Assembly (NCBI GenBank): GCA_903844815.1
Contig: CAIMVD010000072.1
Coordinates: 1-48,616 of the forward strand
Direction of reading: 5' to 3'
DNA length: 48,616 nt
From: an uncultured Bacteroidota bacterium
GTDB lineage: Bacteria; Bacteroidota; Bacteroidia; Bacteroidales; VadinHA17
The position numbers were made by a program, and so were the translations under genes. The notes below the pieces were generated by a model. The model worked only from the letters and a program-made list of their open reading frames with translations, was not told where the DNA came from and did no database searches. Positions 27,442 to 36,556 of this stretch are shown here, piece by piece. The first letter of the stretch is position 1, and every line of letters starts with the position of its first letter.

Positions 27442-30400
27442 TCAGAAATTTCCGGCACGGAGGTTTCTAATAAGATCAGGGAACTTTTTAAGAAGACTCA
27501 GAATATCCTCAATATTATAGCTTTCTGCAGCTGAAAAGAGTTTCTCTCCATAAAGTCTTACGAGGCTGCAGTCATGTCTGTCACCAAGTTCCCTGATTTC
27601 TTTGCCAAGGTTTTTAATCTTTCCTATCGGCTGTCTGTGTTCATAATTCTTCCAATCGATCAAAATCCTGCCTTCAAGAGATTCCATCATTTCTGTAAAA
27701 TCTACAATTTCAGTTGTTTCAAAATGTATCTTTCTTTGGACTTCAATCAACGACTTTTCCCTGATCGTGTATGGAAGGAATCTCATGAACTCCATATACA
27801 GTCGTGAGATCTGAATAGGTTTTATCAGGAGACCCGCAAAATCGCTATTCAGAATCATTTCCTGTTCTTCCTTCATTACAGAAGCGGAATATGCAACGAC
27901 AGGAATATTCTTTAGTCTTTCATTGCATTTAATGTTTTTGAGCAATCCGAATCCATCCATTCGCGGCATTCTTATATCGGTAATAACCAGGTCGGGGATG
28001 AATTTATTAAGTAACTCAAGTGCTGCTTCTCCGTCTTCAGCCTCAAGAAAGGACAATTCAGTATTATTGAAAATGTCTTTTATGATCTTACGGTTTTCTG
28101 CGATATCGTCAACAATCAGGAGTAGTTTTTTCTTGAAAACAATAGTTGAAGGATCAACTTCTCCGGTCAGAATATCGTTCTCATAATTCTCAATGCATTG
28201 AATTCCGGGAAGGATTACTTTAAAGGTACTTCCTTCCCCTGAGTTCGATTCCAGGCTGATGCTTCCATTCATTAACTGCACCAAACGAGAGGTTATCGAA
28301 AGTCCAAGGCCTGTTCCTGCCTGGCTGTCTTTCCCTTTTACCTGGAAAAATGAGTCGAATATTTTGTCCTGATACTTTTCAGGAATTCCGATTCCTGTAT
28401 CTGAAACAATAATTACAAGATCAACAAGATTTTCTGCAACATTTGACCCGGCAGGCTGCTTCCTTGCATTTTCAGCATTTATAATAAGTTTTATTTCGCC
28501 AGATTCTGTGAATTTTACGGAATTACCTATTAGGTTGAGCAAAATCTGGCGCAAACGTATTCCATCTACATAAAGATAAGAAGGGATGTTATCTGATATC
28601 TCGGTAATGAGTCTTAATTTTTTTTCCCTTACCTTAAATCCAAAGATCCTCTCAAATTCAGGGAAGAATGAGTTGGAATTGATATAATCGTATTCAAGTT
28701 CAAGTTTGCCTGTCTCTATTTTAGAGAGGTCAAGAATGTCGTTTATAAGAGTTAAAAGAGTCTTACCGCTTGTCCGTATTGATTTAAGAAATTCCTTATG
28801 GGTTTGATCTTGAACCATCGATCCAAGGAGTTCCGAATATCCAAGTATTGCATTCATCGGTGTCCTTATCTCATGGCTCATATTAGCAAGGAACTGGCTT
28901 TTTGCACTGTTTGCACGTTCAGCCTCCGCCTTAGCTGAATTTATATCTTTTTCAGCCTGTATACGGTCAGTGATATCACGGGCTGAAGCGTAGAGTAACT
29001 TACCAACCGGGACGCATCTCCACTCAATTGACCGGTAGTTGCCATCTTTTGTCCTGTAGCGGTTTGTGAAATTGATAATGGGTTCCTGGTCATCAAGGAT
29101 ATCCATTGCATCAAGAGTCGGCTTCAGGTCTTCGGGATGTATAAAATCAAGGAAGTTCATGTGTTCGAGTTCTGAAACAGGATAGCCGAGAACATCTTCC
29201 CACGATTTGTTCAGTTTTATAAAATTTCCCGACAGATCAGCTATGCAGAGAAGGTCGAGCGCAACACTGAAGAAATTCTGAAGCTCAGCTGTTCTTTCCT
29301 TAACTTTTTCCTCAAGGTGAATATTCATCTCAAGGATCTTATCATCCCTGAGTTTCCTTTCACTTATATCTTCAAAAGTGGTATAAACCTGGTATGGAGT
29401 GGAACTTCCTTCCCTGAAGAGAGGAATTGAGCATACATTAATCCAGGTTATTGCATTGTTTTCCGGTTTGATCACACCCATAATCTGATTTTTGACCTCG
29501 ATACCAGTTTTGAGTGAAACCATTGCCGGATGTTTTTCACCTGGGAAGACAGAGCCATCTTCTTTAATTGCTTTCCAAATGGGATCAGCGGATTTTATTC
29601 CTGTCATCTGGTCGATTGACATTCCCAGTATTTTTTCCGCGGCCCTGTTTGCGGAAATGATACTTCCGTCAGCTGCCTGATAAACAACTCCCTGCATCAT
29701 TGTCTCAAACAGCATCAGATAGTCTTTCTCTTTCTGAGCTAGTATTTCCTGCTGAAGAATCTTATCGCTAATATCCAGACAATGTCCGATATAACCAAGA
29801 AACTCACCATCCCGGTCATAACGGGGAACACCTGCGTCACGGATCCACCTGTAGTTGCCATCGTTATACCTTAGGCGATAATCCATACTGAATTTTTCGC
29901 GTCTGCTGAAAGAAGTCTCATAAATCTGCACACATCTGTCAAGATCATCAGGATGAACACCCTGAACCCATCCGTAGCCCATTTCCTGTTCCAGCGTTCT
30001 TCCGGTGAAGTCAAGCCAGACCTTATTGAAATAATTACATTTTTTATCCAGTCCCGAAGTCCATATAAGTGCCTGTCCTATATCCAATAACACGTTCAGC
30101 AACCGGTTCTTTTCTTTCAGTTCATCCTCTGCTTTCCTGATGCGGGTGATATCCTGCACTATTCCAAGGGATGCAACAACTATGCCTTCTTCTGATCTTA
30201 CATGGATGCTCCTCTCAAGCACATAGATTGTATTTCCTGTATTTCTCTGAATTACCCGGTGCTCAATTTCATAGGAATCGCTATCATCTTCTAATGATTC
30301 CTTATAGCATTCATCTACTGAAGACCTGTCGTCAGGATGAATAAATTCCAAAAAGGATTCATATGTTGGCTCAAACTCAGCAGGTTCTACCCCGAAAATA

Positions 30401-30573
30401 CGAAAAACCTCATCTGACCAGGTAAGACTAAGGGAAACCATGTCAAGATACCAGCTTCCGGTATGACTCAACTTTTGAGATTCGTCGAGAAGCACCTCAT
30501 TTTTATTGAGTATATCTCGGGGGATTCTGTTATCGCCTGGTTTATATTCCGGAATAGTTTTCTTTTCAGCCAT
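27442..30573 (-). CDS. Hybrid sensor histidine kinase with four PAS domains and receiver
   Basis: This 1043-aa soluble kinase has four PAS/PAC units at roughly residues 35-145, 155-275, 285-405 and 430-545. The HisKA domain has the phospho-acceptor His567 in NMSHEIRTP. A HATPase_c domain (about 670-790) follows, with N-box NLIGNSVKF and G-boxes DTGIGIP and GTGLGLS. The receiver domain (about 815-930) has phospho-Asp866 in ITDIRMPRMDG and Lys near 918. No membrane segment is present, so it senses a cytoplasmic ligand. The last 110 residues form a helical, HPt-like tail without an obvious phospho-His. It is orphan, with no regulator beside it. Confidence 0.92.
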   Translation of the reverse strand: MAEKKTIPEYKPGDNRIPRDILNKNEVLLDESQKLSHTGSWYLDMVSLSLTWSDEVFRIFGVEPAEFEPTYESFLEFIHPDDRSSVDECYKESLEDDSDSYEIEHRVIQRNTGNTIYVLERSIHVRSEEGIVVASLGIVQDITRIRKAEDELKEKNRLLNVLLDIGQALIWTSGLDKKCNYFNKVWLDFTGRTLEQEMGYGWVQGVHPDDLDRCVQIYETSFSRREKFSMDYRLRYNDGNYRWIRDAGVPRYDRDGEFLGYIGHCLDISDKILQQEILAQKEKDYLMLFETMMQGVVYQAADGSIISANRAAEKILGMSIDQMTGIKSADPIWKAIKEDGSVFPGEKHPAMVSLKTGIEVKNQIMGVIKPENNAITWINVCSIPLFREGSSTPYQVYTTFEDISERKLRDDKILEMNIHLEEKVKERTAELQNFFSVALDLLCIADLSGNFIKLNKSWEDVLGYPVSELEHMNFLDFIHPEDLKPTLDAMDILDDQEPIINFTNRYRTKDGNYRSIEWRCVPVGKLLYASARDITDRIQAEKDINSAKAEAERANSAKSQFLANMSHEIRTPMNAILGYSELLGSMVQDQTHKEFLKSIRTSGKTLLTLINDILDLSKIETGKLELEYDYINSNSFFPEFERIFGFKVREKKLRLITEISDNIPSYLYVDGIRLRQILLNLIGNSVKFTESGEIKLIINAENARKQPAGSNVAENLVDLVIIVSDTGIGIPEKYQDKIFDSFFQVKGKDSQAGTGLGLSITSRLVQLMNGSISLESNSGEGSTFKVILPGIQCIENYENDILTGEVDPSTIVFKKKLLLIVDDIAENRKIIKDIFNNTELSFLEAEDGEAALELLNKFIPDLVITDIRMPRMDGFGLLKNIKCNERLKNIPVVAYSASVMKEEQEMILNSDFAGLLIKPIQISRLYMEFMRFLPYTIREKSLIEVQRKIHFETTEIVDFTEMMESLEGRILIDWKNYEHRQPIGKIKNLGKEIRELGDRHDCSLVRLYGEKLFSAAESYNIEDILSLLKKFPDLIRNLRAGNF

Positions 30574-31025
30574 ACTGTCTTTTAGTTATCTGATTTCTCT
30601 GATATGCTTTTCCCTGAATTTCTAAATATTGTCCTCTATATGACGGTATTGAAGTACTTTAAATTACCAAAGCACGGCACTTGTTTATTCCTAAAAACGA
30701 AGTCTTGAAAATCTAAACTATTTCCTCCCTGACAGATACAGAATATTTCCCTTTGGGTCCTAAATTAATTGAAAGTTTCGAGCTCTCAAAAGACCTGGAT
30801 TCTTTTTCATGAAAAATGTTAAAATTTTCAAATATTTAGCATTTTGGCAGCAAATTATTTAATATGACAAGGTCATTTGAAAGGAAGAAAATAACCCATA
30901 TCGGACAAATTCAGGAGCAAACTTTAATCTCAAATCCCGGGGTAGTGATTCAATTAATTAATAAATTTACTTTAGAAATTTCTTAAATCATATTTTTCTG
31001 TTAACCCCTGTAAAAATAGTGCCTT
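30574..31025. other. Divergent intergenic region, A/T-rich
   Basis: About 450 bp separate the histidine kinase from the DUF4956 gene and should contain both promoters. I see no full TTTG/TAnnTTTG match on either strand. A small inverted repeat (ATGAC, 3 nt, GTCAT at 30864-30876) is present. No coding frame of note was found. Confidence 0.4.
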
Positions 31026-31637
31026 ATGAACCCAGATCAAATTCCCGATGGATTTTTCAGCCTTGGTAATCCGACATTCCTCGCTATCATGCTGCGGTTT
31101 GCAACAAACCTGATTTTTATGTTCATTCTCATACGTGTCGTATATTACAGGTATAATAAAAAGATGAAGTTCCTTTTCACCTTTTTCATGATGGGGATCG
31201 TAGTCTTTTTTATCTGCTCAATGCTTGGTGCTGTAAGGCTCGACATCTCTTTTGCCTTCGGTCTTTTTGCAATCTTTGCCATTCTCAGGTTCAGAACCAG
31301 GAATGTCGGGATAAAGGATATGGCGTACATTTTTACTACGATAGGTATTTCGATGATAAATTCCCTGAAGGTTTTTAAATTCCCGCTCTTAGGTATTTTT
31401 ATTTTCAATATACTTATAATACTGTCAAGTTATTTTCTCGAAGAATATCTGGCACGGCACAGGTATGAATCGCATGTTATTACATATAACAATACCGAAA
31501 TGTTAAAGCCTGAAAACAAACAGAAGCTTTTGCAGGAGGTTTCTGATCTGACAGGAGAGAAAATTTTCAAAGTAAAAATTCTGAAAGTTGATTATAAGAA
31601 AGGAGAAGCCTCTCTTGAAGTATACTACAATTGCTAG
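31026..31637 (+). CDS. DUF4956 integral membrane protein
   Basis: The 203-aa protein has about four to five membrane helices in its first 140 residues and a soluble C-terminal domain (about 150-203). The core FAFGLFAIFAILRFRTRNVG followed by IKDMAYIFTTIG is the hallmark of DUF4956. Family members often accompany VTC-type polyphosphate polymerases or secreted CotH-like proteins, but neither is present here. The function is unknown. Confidence 0.85.
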   Translation: MNPDQIPDGFFSLGNPTFLAIMLRFATNLIFMFILIRVVYYRYNKKMKFLFTFFMMGIVVFFICSMLGAVRLDISFAFGLFAIFAILRFRTRNVGIKDMAYIFTTIGISMINSLKVFKFPLLGIFIFNILIILSSYFLEEYLARHRYESHVITYNNTEMLKPENKQKLLQEVSDLTGEKIFKVKILKVDYKKGEASLEVYYNC

Positions 31638-31678
31638 ATAGAAAACGGAGCAGAGCGCAGTGATGTATTGGATACCTT

Positions 31679-33070
31679 TTATTGCCTGATTATTTTTCCC
31701 GAACTAATTATCTGGTTATCTTTAAATATTCGGAATAAATAAATTCCCGGCTGGATATCCTTCAGATCAATGGTATTTTCATCAGGACCGTTTATTATGT
31801 GTGATTTAAGCCTTTTTCCCAGTAAATCATATATTTCAAGTTTCAGGTCGCCCTTAATATCACCTTTAATTCTTACAGAGATGTGATCGATAGCCGGATT
31901 AGGATAGATGTCAATCTCAATTTCCGTTTGTGTTGCAGCAATATCCTTTATTCCAACAATGCCTTTTTCAATCGACCAGGAAATTGAATAAATATGAATT
32001 GCAGCATGATTATCGACCCGCAAAAACTGTGTTGTATCCTCAATTATTGCTTCAAGAGTATTGATATTGAACGTCAAGTTGCTTTCTCTGAGGAAGAGTG
32101 AATCGGTGTTTTTCGTGTATGGTGAACCATTCAGAAACCAGGTTCTTTTCAGGGTATTGGGTTCAGGTGAAATTAGGGCCAATTTGATCTTAAGCGGATA
32201 AGTTGTTGCTGTTACTGAAGTGTTATCGGGATAATATGATTCTAAAGGTGAGGCAAGAGAGTGGATTTTTTCAATTGTTCCCTGTACACAGACTGAGCAG
32301 AAAGGAGTTCCAAGATATTGCATTTTGCAATTCTGATGAGGCTTGTACCATAAGGATGAATTTCCGCCGCAACAATGCTGATAAATTCCAATTTCATTTA
32401 TGCCCATCCAGTTTTTCCACTTTACCAATAAAGGATTAGTCTGTTTTGTCATGTTTTTACCTTCGGAAGCATAGGTATCTCCTGCCCAGTATTCGTCGTT
32501 CATACCCGAAAAAGAATGTCCCAGTTCATGTATTGCAATTTGGGCAGAGGACGAGTTTGTTGATGCAACCGTGTAATAGCCTCCGCTTCCTCCATAATAT
32601 GAGCTGTTTACAAGAATCAGTGCCTGATCATAATTCGGGAAATTACTTGCAAGAACATTTGAAATGACAGAAGTTTTTGTTGCAACAAGCAGCCTGTGGA
32701 TATTTCCATAGTCGAATGCCGATCCGAAATAATTATCCACGGTACTGACCGGATGTGCCGGTTCAGTTACATCGTTGGCCGTACCGGGATGGCTTGCACC
32801 GCTTTGATTCGACGGTACTTTAATAATAAAAACATTAAAGTACTTTTTATAGTTTGAATAAGGAATCTCACTAAAGAATCCATTTGTAAAGACAGTAGCG
32901 TCGGTTACGAATTTTGACAACTCGCCTGTAGTATACCCGTCGCTAAGTATTACAAGATTGATATGTTTGTCGGTATTTCCGTTGTAAACAATTGTATCCT
33001 TGTCAAATACCTGTCCAAATGCGTTCGCCAGGATATGGAACAGGGCTGCAATGAGTACAGACTTTTTCAT
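31679..33070 (-). CDS. Secreted M64-family metallopeptidase with T9SS sorting domain
   Basis: The 463-aa protein has a signal peptide (about residues 1-19), an M64 (IgA-peptidase-like) domain and a C-terminal type A T9SS sorting domain (about 385-463, opening with IYPNPAIDHISV). The zinc site is complete: HELGHSFSGMNDE with His181, Glu182, His185 and the downstream Asp/Glu. Several cysteines (HCCGG, CSVCVQG) probably stabilise the fold. Export through the type IX system puts it on the surface or in the medium. Its ATG overlaps the stop of the upstream lipoprotein gene (ATGA), so the two are translated together. Confidence 0.9.
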   Translation of the reverse strand: MKKSVLIAALFHILANAFGQVFDKDTIVYNGNTDKHINLVILSDGYTTGELSKFVTDATVFTNGFFSEIPYSNYKKYFNVFIIKVPSNQSGASHPGTANDVTEPAHPVSTVDNYFGSAFDYGNIHRLLVATKTSVISNVLASNFPNYDQALILVNSSYYGGSGGYYTVASTNSSSAQIAIHELGHSFSGMNDEYWAGDTYASEGKNMTKQTNPLLVKWKNWMGINEIGIYQHCCGGNSSLWYKPHQNCKMQYLGTPFCSVCVQGTIEKIHSLASPLESYYPDNTSVTATTYPLKIKLALISPEPNTLKRTWFLNGSPYTKNTDSLFLRESNLTFNINTLEAIIEDTTQFLRVDNHAAIHIYSISWSIEKGIVGIKDIAATQTEIEIDIYPNPAIDHISVRIKGDIKGDLKLEIYDLLGKRLKSHIINGPDENTIDLKDIQPGIYLFRIFKDNQIISSGKIIRQ

Positions 33071-33594
33071 GGTGGTACTATTTTAGTAATCAACAGGTAA
33101 TTATTCCTGTTTTCCGAATTTGACCTGGTTCTTATTCCAATGGACCTTGTTTTTTCGTCAAGCTGCATTCGCAGAGTAAATTGTGCACTGTCGAGGGCCA
33201 TTTCCTTCCTGAAAAGAGCATTTTTTTCATCAACAGATTCTATTGTAATATTTAAGGGATCAGGGATTATAACGCTGTCTACAGGCTCCAGATTATTATT
33301 CAGGGCAAAACAGAGCAGGTCACCAGGCTTAGGGATTTCTGAGCCTGTTATGTTCTTTTTCAGCCTTCCTTCCGTAATGATTTTATTGACGAGCCGGATC
33401 TCAGGTACCGCTTTGGATTTACCAGTCCTGACGAAGTAGTTTATAAAGATTATATGAGGAACTGTCAATACCTGATTTCCCGGTGTTTCTGTAGTCCTGA
33501 CATATCTTGTGGCTTTACATGAAAATGGGACTGTCAGCGTGAAAAGCAAAACAGGTATCAGGTAATAAAATCCATTTTTACTTTTGATAATCAT
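33067..33594 (-). CDS. Hypothetical lipoprotein coupled to the M64 peptidase
   Basis: I start at the ATG at 33594 (175 aa), which gives a lipoprotein signal (LTVPFSC, Cys26). The longer frame (to 33648) runs into a TAnnTTTG promoter element. The mature part is probably beta-rich and I recognise no family. It overlaps the M64 gene by 4 nt. The pair may work together, for example as a surface-bound partner or inhibitor, which is inference from position only. Confidence 0.6.
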   Translation of the reverse strand: MIIKSKNGFYYLIPVLLFTLTVPFSCKATRYVRTTETPGNQVLTVPHIIFINYFVRTGKSKAVPEIRLVNKIITEGRLKKNITGSEIPKPGDLLCFALNNNLEPVDSVIIPDPLNITIESVDEKNALFRKEMALDSAQFTLRMQLDEKTRSIGIRTRSNSENRNNYLLITKIVPP

Positions 33595-33645
33595 ATGATT
33601 ATTATGATAACGGATAGTAAAAATATAAATTATTAAGCTTGCCTG

Positions 33646-33653
33646 CAAAACTA
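33646..33653 (-). promoter_or_regulatory. Candidate -7 box for lipoprotein-M64 pair
   Basis: TAGTTTTG on the minus strand fits TAnnTTTG and lies about 50 nt upstream of the chosen ATG. No good TTTG is seen 20 nt upstream, so the match is partial. Confidence 0.3.
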
Positions 33654-33707
33654 TTTAATGACCCTATTCGAATTTGGCCTGCAGTTTTATCTGATAAATG
33701 AAAAAAT

Positions 33708-34301
33708 CTAAATTCCAATCTGGTTTCTGAAGGTGAGATCATCCCAGAAAAGGTATTCTTCGATAAGTTTCCCCCCCTGCCAGTGACCTACGGTGCACAT
33801 GCTCAATTTGAATTTCTTTCCGGTCGGAGGAATGGGTTTTCCGTTTGCAACGGGCATGGGTTGTGAAAATGTTCCTTCCATTTCTCCAACTACTGTAGTC
33901 CAGTCACCCTTGCCGAATTTAACGGGATGGTTGACTATTTTAGTGTCGGGAGCAAAAACAAATAATGGTTTCATTGATTCGAGATGCAATGGTACTAATC
34001 CGACTGTTATTGATCCATTTGGATAATGTACAACTATTTTGTCATCATGGCTTATGCTCATATCTTCCCACTTCTGATTATTGTAGATGTAAAAATCGAG
34101 GGAATCGAATCGGGCAAGACGCATTTCAGTTATCAGTTGCTCCGCTTTATAATTTAATAACTCTTTCTGAAGAGAATCAATTTCTGCTTTCAGACCAGTT
34201 ACTGTCTCGAGTCTTGCTGAACATGAAACGGAAAGAAAAAGAACAGGAAAAAGAAGGATAATTGATTTTAGATTTTTGCAGGTTATATAGTGGAAATTCA
34301 T
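33708..34301 (-). CDS. SnoaL-like (NTF2-fold) lipoprotein
   Basis: The 197-aa product has a lipoprotein signal (LFLSVSC, Cys27), a short coiled coil (about 30-60) and a C-terminal SnoaL/ester-cyclase-like domain. The domain is recognised from TTVVGEMEGTFSQPM, PPTGKKFKLSMCTVGHW and the ending GKLIEEYLFWDD. Such domains bind small molecules. The ligand here is unknown. It lies 115 nt downstream of gvpK on the same strand but looks unrelated to gas vesicles. A weak CTCTGG/CCAGAG hairpin lies between them. Confidence 0.7.
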   Translation of the reverse strand: MNFHYITCKNLKSIILLFPVLFLSVSCSARLETVTGLKAEIDSLQKELLNYKAEQLITEMRLARFDSLDFYIYNNQKWEDMSISHDDKIVVHYPNGSITVGLVPLHLESMKPLFVFAPDTKIVNHPVKFGKGDWTTVVGEMEGTFSQPMPVANGKPIPPTGKKFKLSMCTVGHWQGGKLIEEYLFWDDLTFRNQIGI

Positions 34302-34416
34302 TTTATCTCTGGTTTAAAATTCCAGAGTTAAACAAGAGGTGGGTTAAAATGTTCAGGCCTTGTAACGGTTCCCCTCTATGTATAGTTTTATCTTAAGCTT
34401 ATAAAGCTAAATGATT

Positions 34417-34761
34417 TTACATTAAATCGCCCAGTGGGCCCAGATTGATATTTAAATCCCTGTCGGTTAGGTTAAAATGCTTCTTAAGCTCTTCCATTTT
34501 TAGTTCCAGTTTCATGAGAGTCTCACCCAGCCGTTCAATTTCCTCATCTGTCAATGAGCCGCCATCGACTCTTCTCATAGCTTGTTTCTCGACAAGCTTG
34601 CGGATAAGTTCAATAAGGGTCAGGACAAGTTTAGCCAGACCGGAGTCGGCATTATCGGGCGAAAGCTTAAGCTTGGATTCATCATTGTCAGTCAGTTTTG
34701 CAACCTCCTGCGAAAGATCATCAAGCGATCCTGTATTAAAAAGTATCTTATTGTCGTTCAT
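34417..34761 (-). CDS. gvpK: Gas vesicle protein GvpK
   Basis: This 114-aa protein matches GvpK closely in its core: GLAKLVLTLIELIRKLVEKQ, then AMRRVDGGSLTDEEIERLG, then a MKLELKMEELKK helix, and a terminal NLGPLGDLM. GvpK is an accessory protein needed for vesicle assembly in several bacteria and is thought to act early. It is the last gene of the cluster in the window, 8 nt downstream of a GvpF/L gene. No strong terminator follows. Confidence 0.95.
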   Translation of the reverse strand: MNDNKILFNTGSLDDLSQEVAKLTDNDESKLKLSPDNADSGLAKLVLTLIELIRKLVEKQAMRRVDGGSLTDEEIERLGETLMKLELKMEELKKHFNLTDRDLNINLGPLGDLM

Positions 34762-34769
34762 TGCAGTGT

Positions 34770-35525
34770 TTATTTAATAGTGACATCGACAAAACTGTAG
34801 GGAGGCCATGGCCCTGTCAGAAAAAAGGTTAATCCTGGATTATCATTCTGGATTTCTGCAATTAAATCTATCAGATCACTTTTCTTTTCTTTATCAATCA
34901 GGAAAATTGCGTCAACGATAGTATTATCGGTAAGCATTTTTCTGAACTTGTTTATGGAATTGAGACTGCCAAGGCTGGCGGTTAATGCTGCAATTAATGT
35001 TTCAACATGAGCCAGCATCAACTCCTCAAGCCTGTGCTCGGCGAGTTTTTTATTTACATAGTCGCGGAACACAGAAGTAGTCGTTTGGCCGTCGGATGGT
35101 TTTTCAGTCTTAGAAAGAAAATCTGATTTTGCCAACAATTTAGCTTTAAGTATTTCGGAATCGCAAATTATCTTTAGTCCGAATTCAAATTTCCCGGCTA
35201 CCTTTCCCAGATTTTGCTGAATTTCAGGAGAATTGTTTTCAAGCATTGCTTTAACGGCTTCCGGTGATTCCATAATTGATCCGAACCGCATCGGCAGAAG
35301 AGAAAAGTGAGTGAAAAATGTTTCTATAACGTTTGCATAATCAATTGCAACAGATTTATCTGCTACAAATTCAGATTTATTGACATCACTTACAATTGCG
35401 TTTAAACCACCTCCGGAGATCACATAAAGGGAGGAATCCGAAATTCCTTTAGCAGAAGAAATCAAAGATGCCAGGTGCCCTGATTTGGCATAGTCTGACA
35501 TCAATGCATAGATTAGCTTTTCCAT
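34770..35525 (-). CDS. gvpF/gvpL: Gas vesicle protein GvpF/GvpL (copy 5, most divergent)
   Basis: The 251-aa protein fits GvpF/GvpL by its HFSLLPMRFGSIMESPE segment and the C-terminal GPWPPYSFVDV signature. It is more divergent than the other copies. The N-terminal YIYC/YIYG strand is altered to LIYALMSD, and the central helical region is Ala/Leu-rich. GvpF and GvpL bind GvpA and seed or feed the shell. It overlaps the preceding gvpA-family gene by 13 nt and precedes gvpK by 8 nt. Confidence 0.85.
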   Translation of the reverse strand: MEKLIYALMSDYAKSGHLASLISSAKGISDSSLYVISGGGLNAIVSDVNKSEFVADKSVAIDYANVIETFFTHFSLLPMRFGSIMESPEAVKAMLENNSPEIQQNLGKVAGKFEFGLKIICDSEILKAKLLAKSDFLSKTEKPSDGQTTTSVFRDYVNKKLAEHRLEELMLAHVETLIAALTASLGSLNSINKFRKMLTDNTIVDAIFLIDKEKKSDLIDLIAEIQNDNPGLTFFLTGPWPPYSFVDVTIK

Positions 35526-35734
35526 ACACCAGTCTTTTCCCTCGTTTTCCCGTCTTTTAGTTGTTCCATCGTTTCAACCGAGCTGAGCATAAGTTTTACT
35601 CCAAGATATACAAGGTCTATGTCAGCGACAGAAATGACTATATCACCGGTCAGTATGACTCCCTTGTTCAATACCCTGTCGAGCAGTTCAAGTATTGTAA
35701 TATCTTTTGACTTATCAATTACGTTTTCGTTCAT
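35513..35734 (-). CDS. GvpA-family minor shell protein (GvpM/GvpS/GvpJ-like)
   Basis: This 73-aa protein has the GvpA fold signature ELLDRVLNKGVILTGDIVIS followed by ADIDLVYLGVKLMLSS. The ILTGD and ADIDLVY choices are closer to GvpM/GvpS/GvpJ than to structural GvpA, which has [16 protein letters not shown]. Minor GvpA homologues nucleate or cap the vesicle. It overlaps the upstream GvpF/L gene by 4 nt (ATGA) and the downstream one by 13 nt, so all three are probably translated together. Confidence 0.85.
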   Translation of the reverse strand: MNENVIDKSKDITILELLDRVLNKGVILTGDIVISVADIDLVYLGVKLMLSSVETMEQLKDGKTREKTGVWKS

Positions 35735-36528
35735 ATGACCTTTTCGTTAAGTGAGATGAAACTAAAAGCTGGCCACGGGCCTGTTACTTCAATAGAGAAT
35801 CCCAGGGTTCCATCCTTTTTGAATATCTCATCAGCTTTCCCTCTGAAAGCGTCAACATTTTCCTTTCGCACAAGGCAGGCTGCATTCAGTATCATCTTTT
35901 CTTTTCGTCCGGTTAACTCTTCCGGAAGAAGATTATTGAGGCTTGTTGAATCGCTGATCCTATTATATTCATTAAAATATTCCTGCCCGTAATGATTACA
36001 CAAGCGCTCTGTTTCTTTTTGTATTAATTCAGTTTTCTTCCGGTTCAGGAGGAAGGCTTTGCCAGGCAGGCTCGACTTTATCTGATTTTCAAGGTTTGAA
36101 ACTTCCTCGCTCAGGTGAGAAACTTCCTGTGAAAGAGCATTCAGGTCGCAGTATATCCTGACAGACCATTCTTCCTTTCCTTTAATCTGCCTGAAATTTT
36201 CAACAAGCGAATCGGAATAGGATGATATGAACTTATTCAATCTTTCTTCAGAAAAAAAGATGGTACCGAATTTAAAAGGGATTACAGTTGCATTTTCCAT
36301 AATCCTGCTTATCACGCTAATATGCTCACGTGCATTGGTTTCAAGCCATTTAATATCTGATAAATTTCTCTTGAAGTTTTCTTCAGAGAATTCTTCTTCC
36401 GATACAGGTTTTAAATAAACACAAAAATCCATTACTCTTAAAACGTTCAGGTCGGATATATCTGCAGGAAGGTCACATTGTGGCTGGCTTTCTGACAAGC
36501 AGTATATATATATTAAATTATTGTCCAT
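35731..36528 (-). CDS. gvpF/gvpL: Gas vesicle protein GvpF/GvpL (copy 4)
   Basis: The ATG at 36528 (265 aa) begins MDNNLIYIYCLSES, where family homology starts. A GTG at 36564 overlapping the end of the gvpO-like gene would add 12 residues and cannot be excluded. Diagnostic parts are VIPFKFGTIFFS, a central Glu-rich coiled coil (about residues 135-175), ILNAACLVRKENV and the terminal GPWPAFSFI. It lies between the gvpO-like gene and the second GvpA-family gene. Confidence 0.88.
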   Translation of the reverse strand: MDNNLIYIYCLSESQPQCDLPADISDLNVLRVMDFCVYLKPVSEEEFSEENFKRNLSDIKWLETNAREHISVISRIMENATVIPFKFGTIFFSEERLNKFISSYSDSLVENFRQIKGKEEWSVRIYCDLNALSQEVSHLSEEVSNLENQIKSSLPGKAFLLNRKKTELIQKETERLCNHYGQEYFNEYNRISDSTSLNNLLPEELTGRKEKMILNAACLVRKENVDAFRGKADEIFKKDGTLGFSIEVTGPWPAFSFISLNEKVI

Positions 36529-36556
36529 AAGGTCGACGTCTGGCTGTTTCCGGGTC

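Noticed and set aside
33708-34301. Part of the gas vesicle operon
   Set aside because: It encodes a lipoprotein with a SnoaL-like domain, is separated by 115 nt from gvpK and has no known link to gas vesicles.
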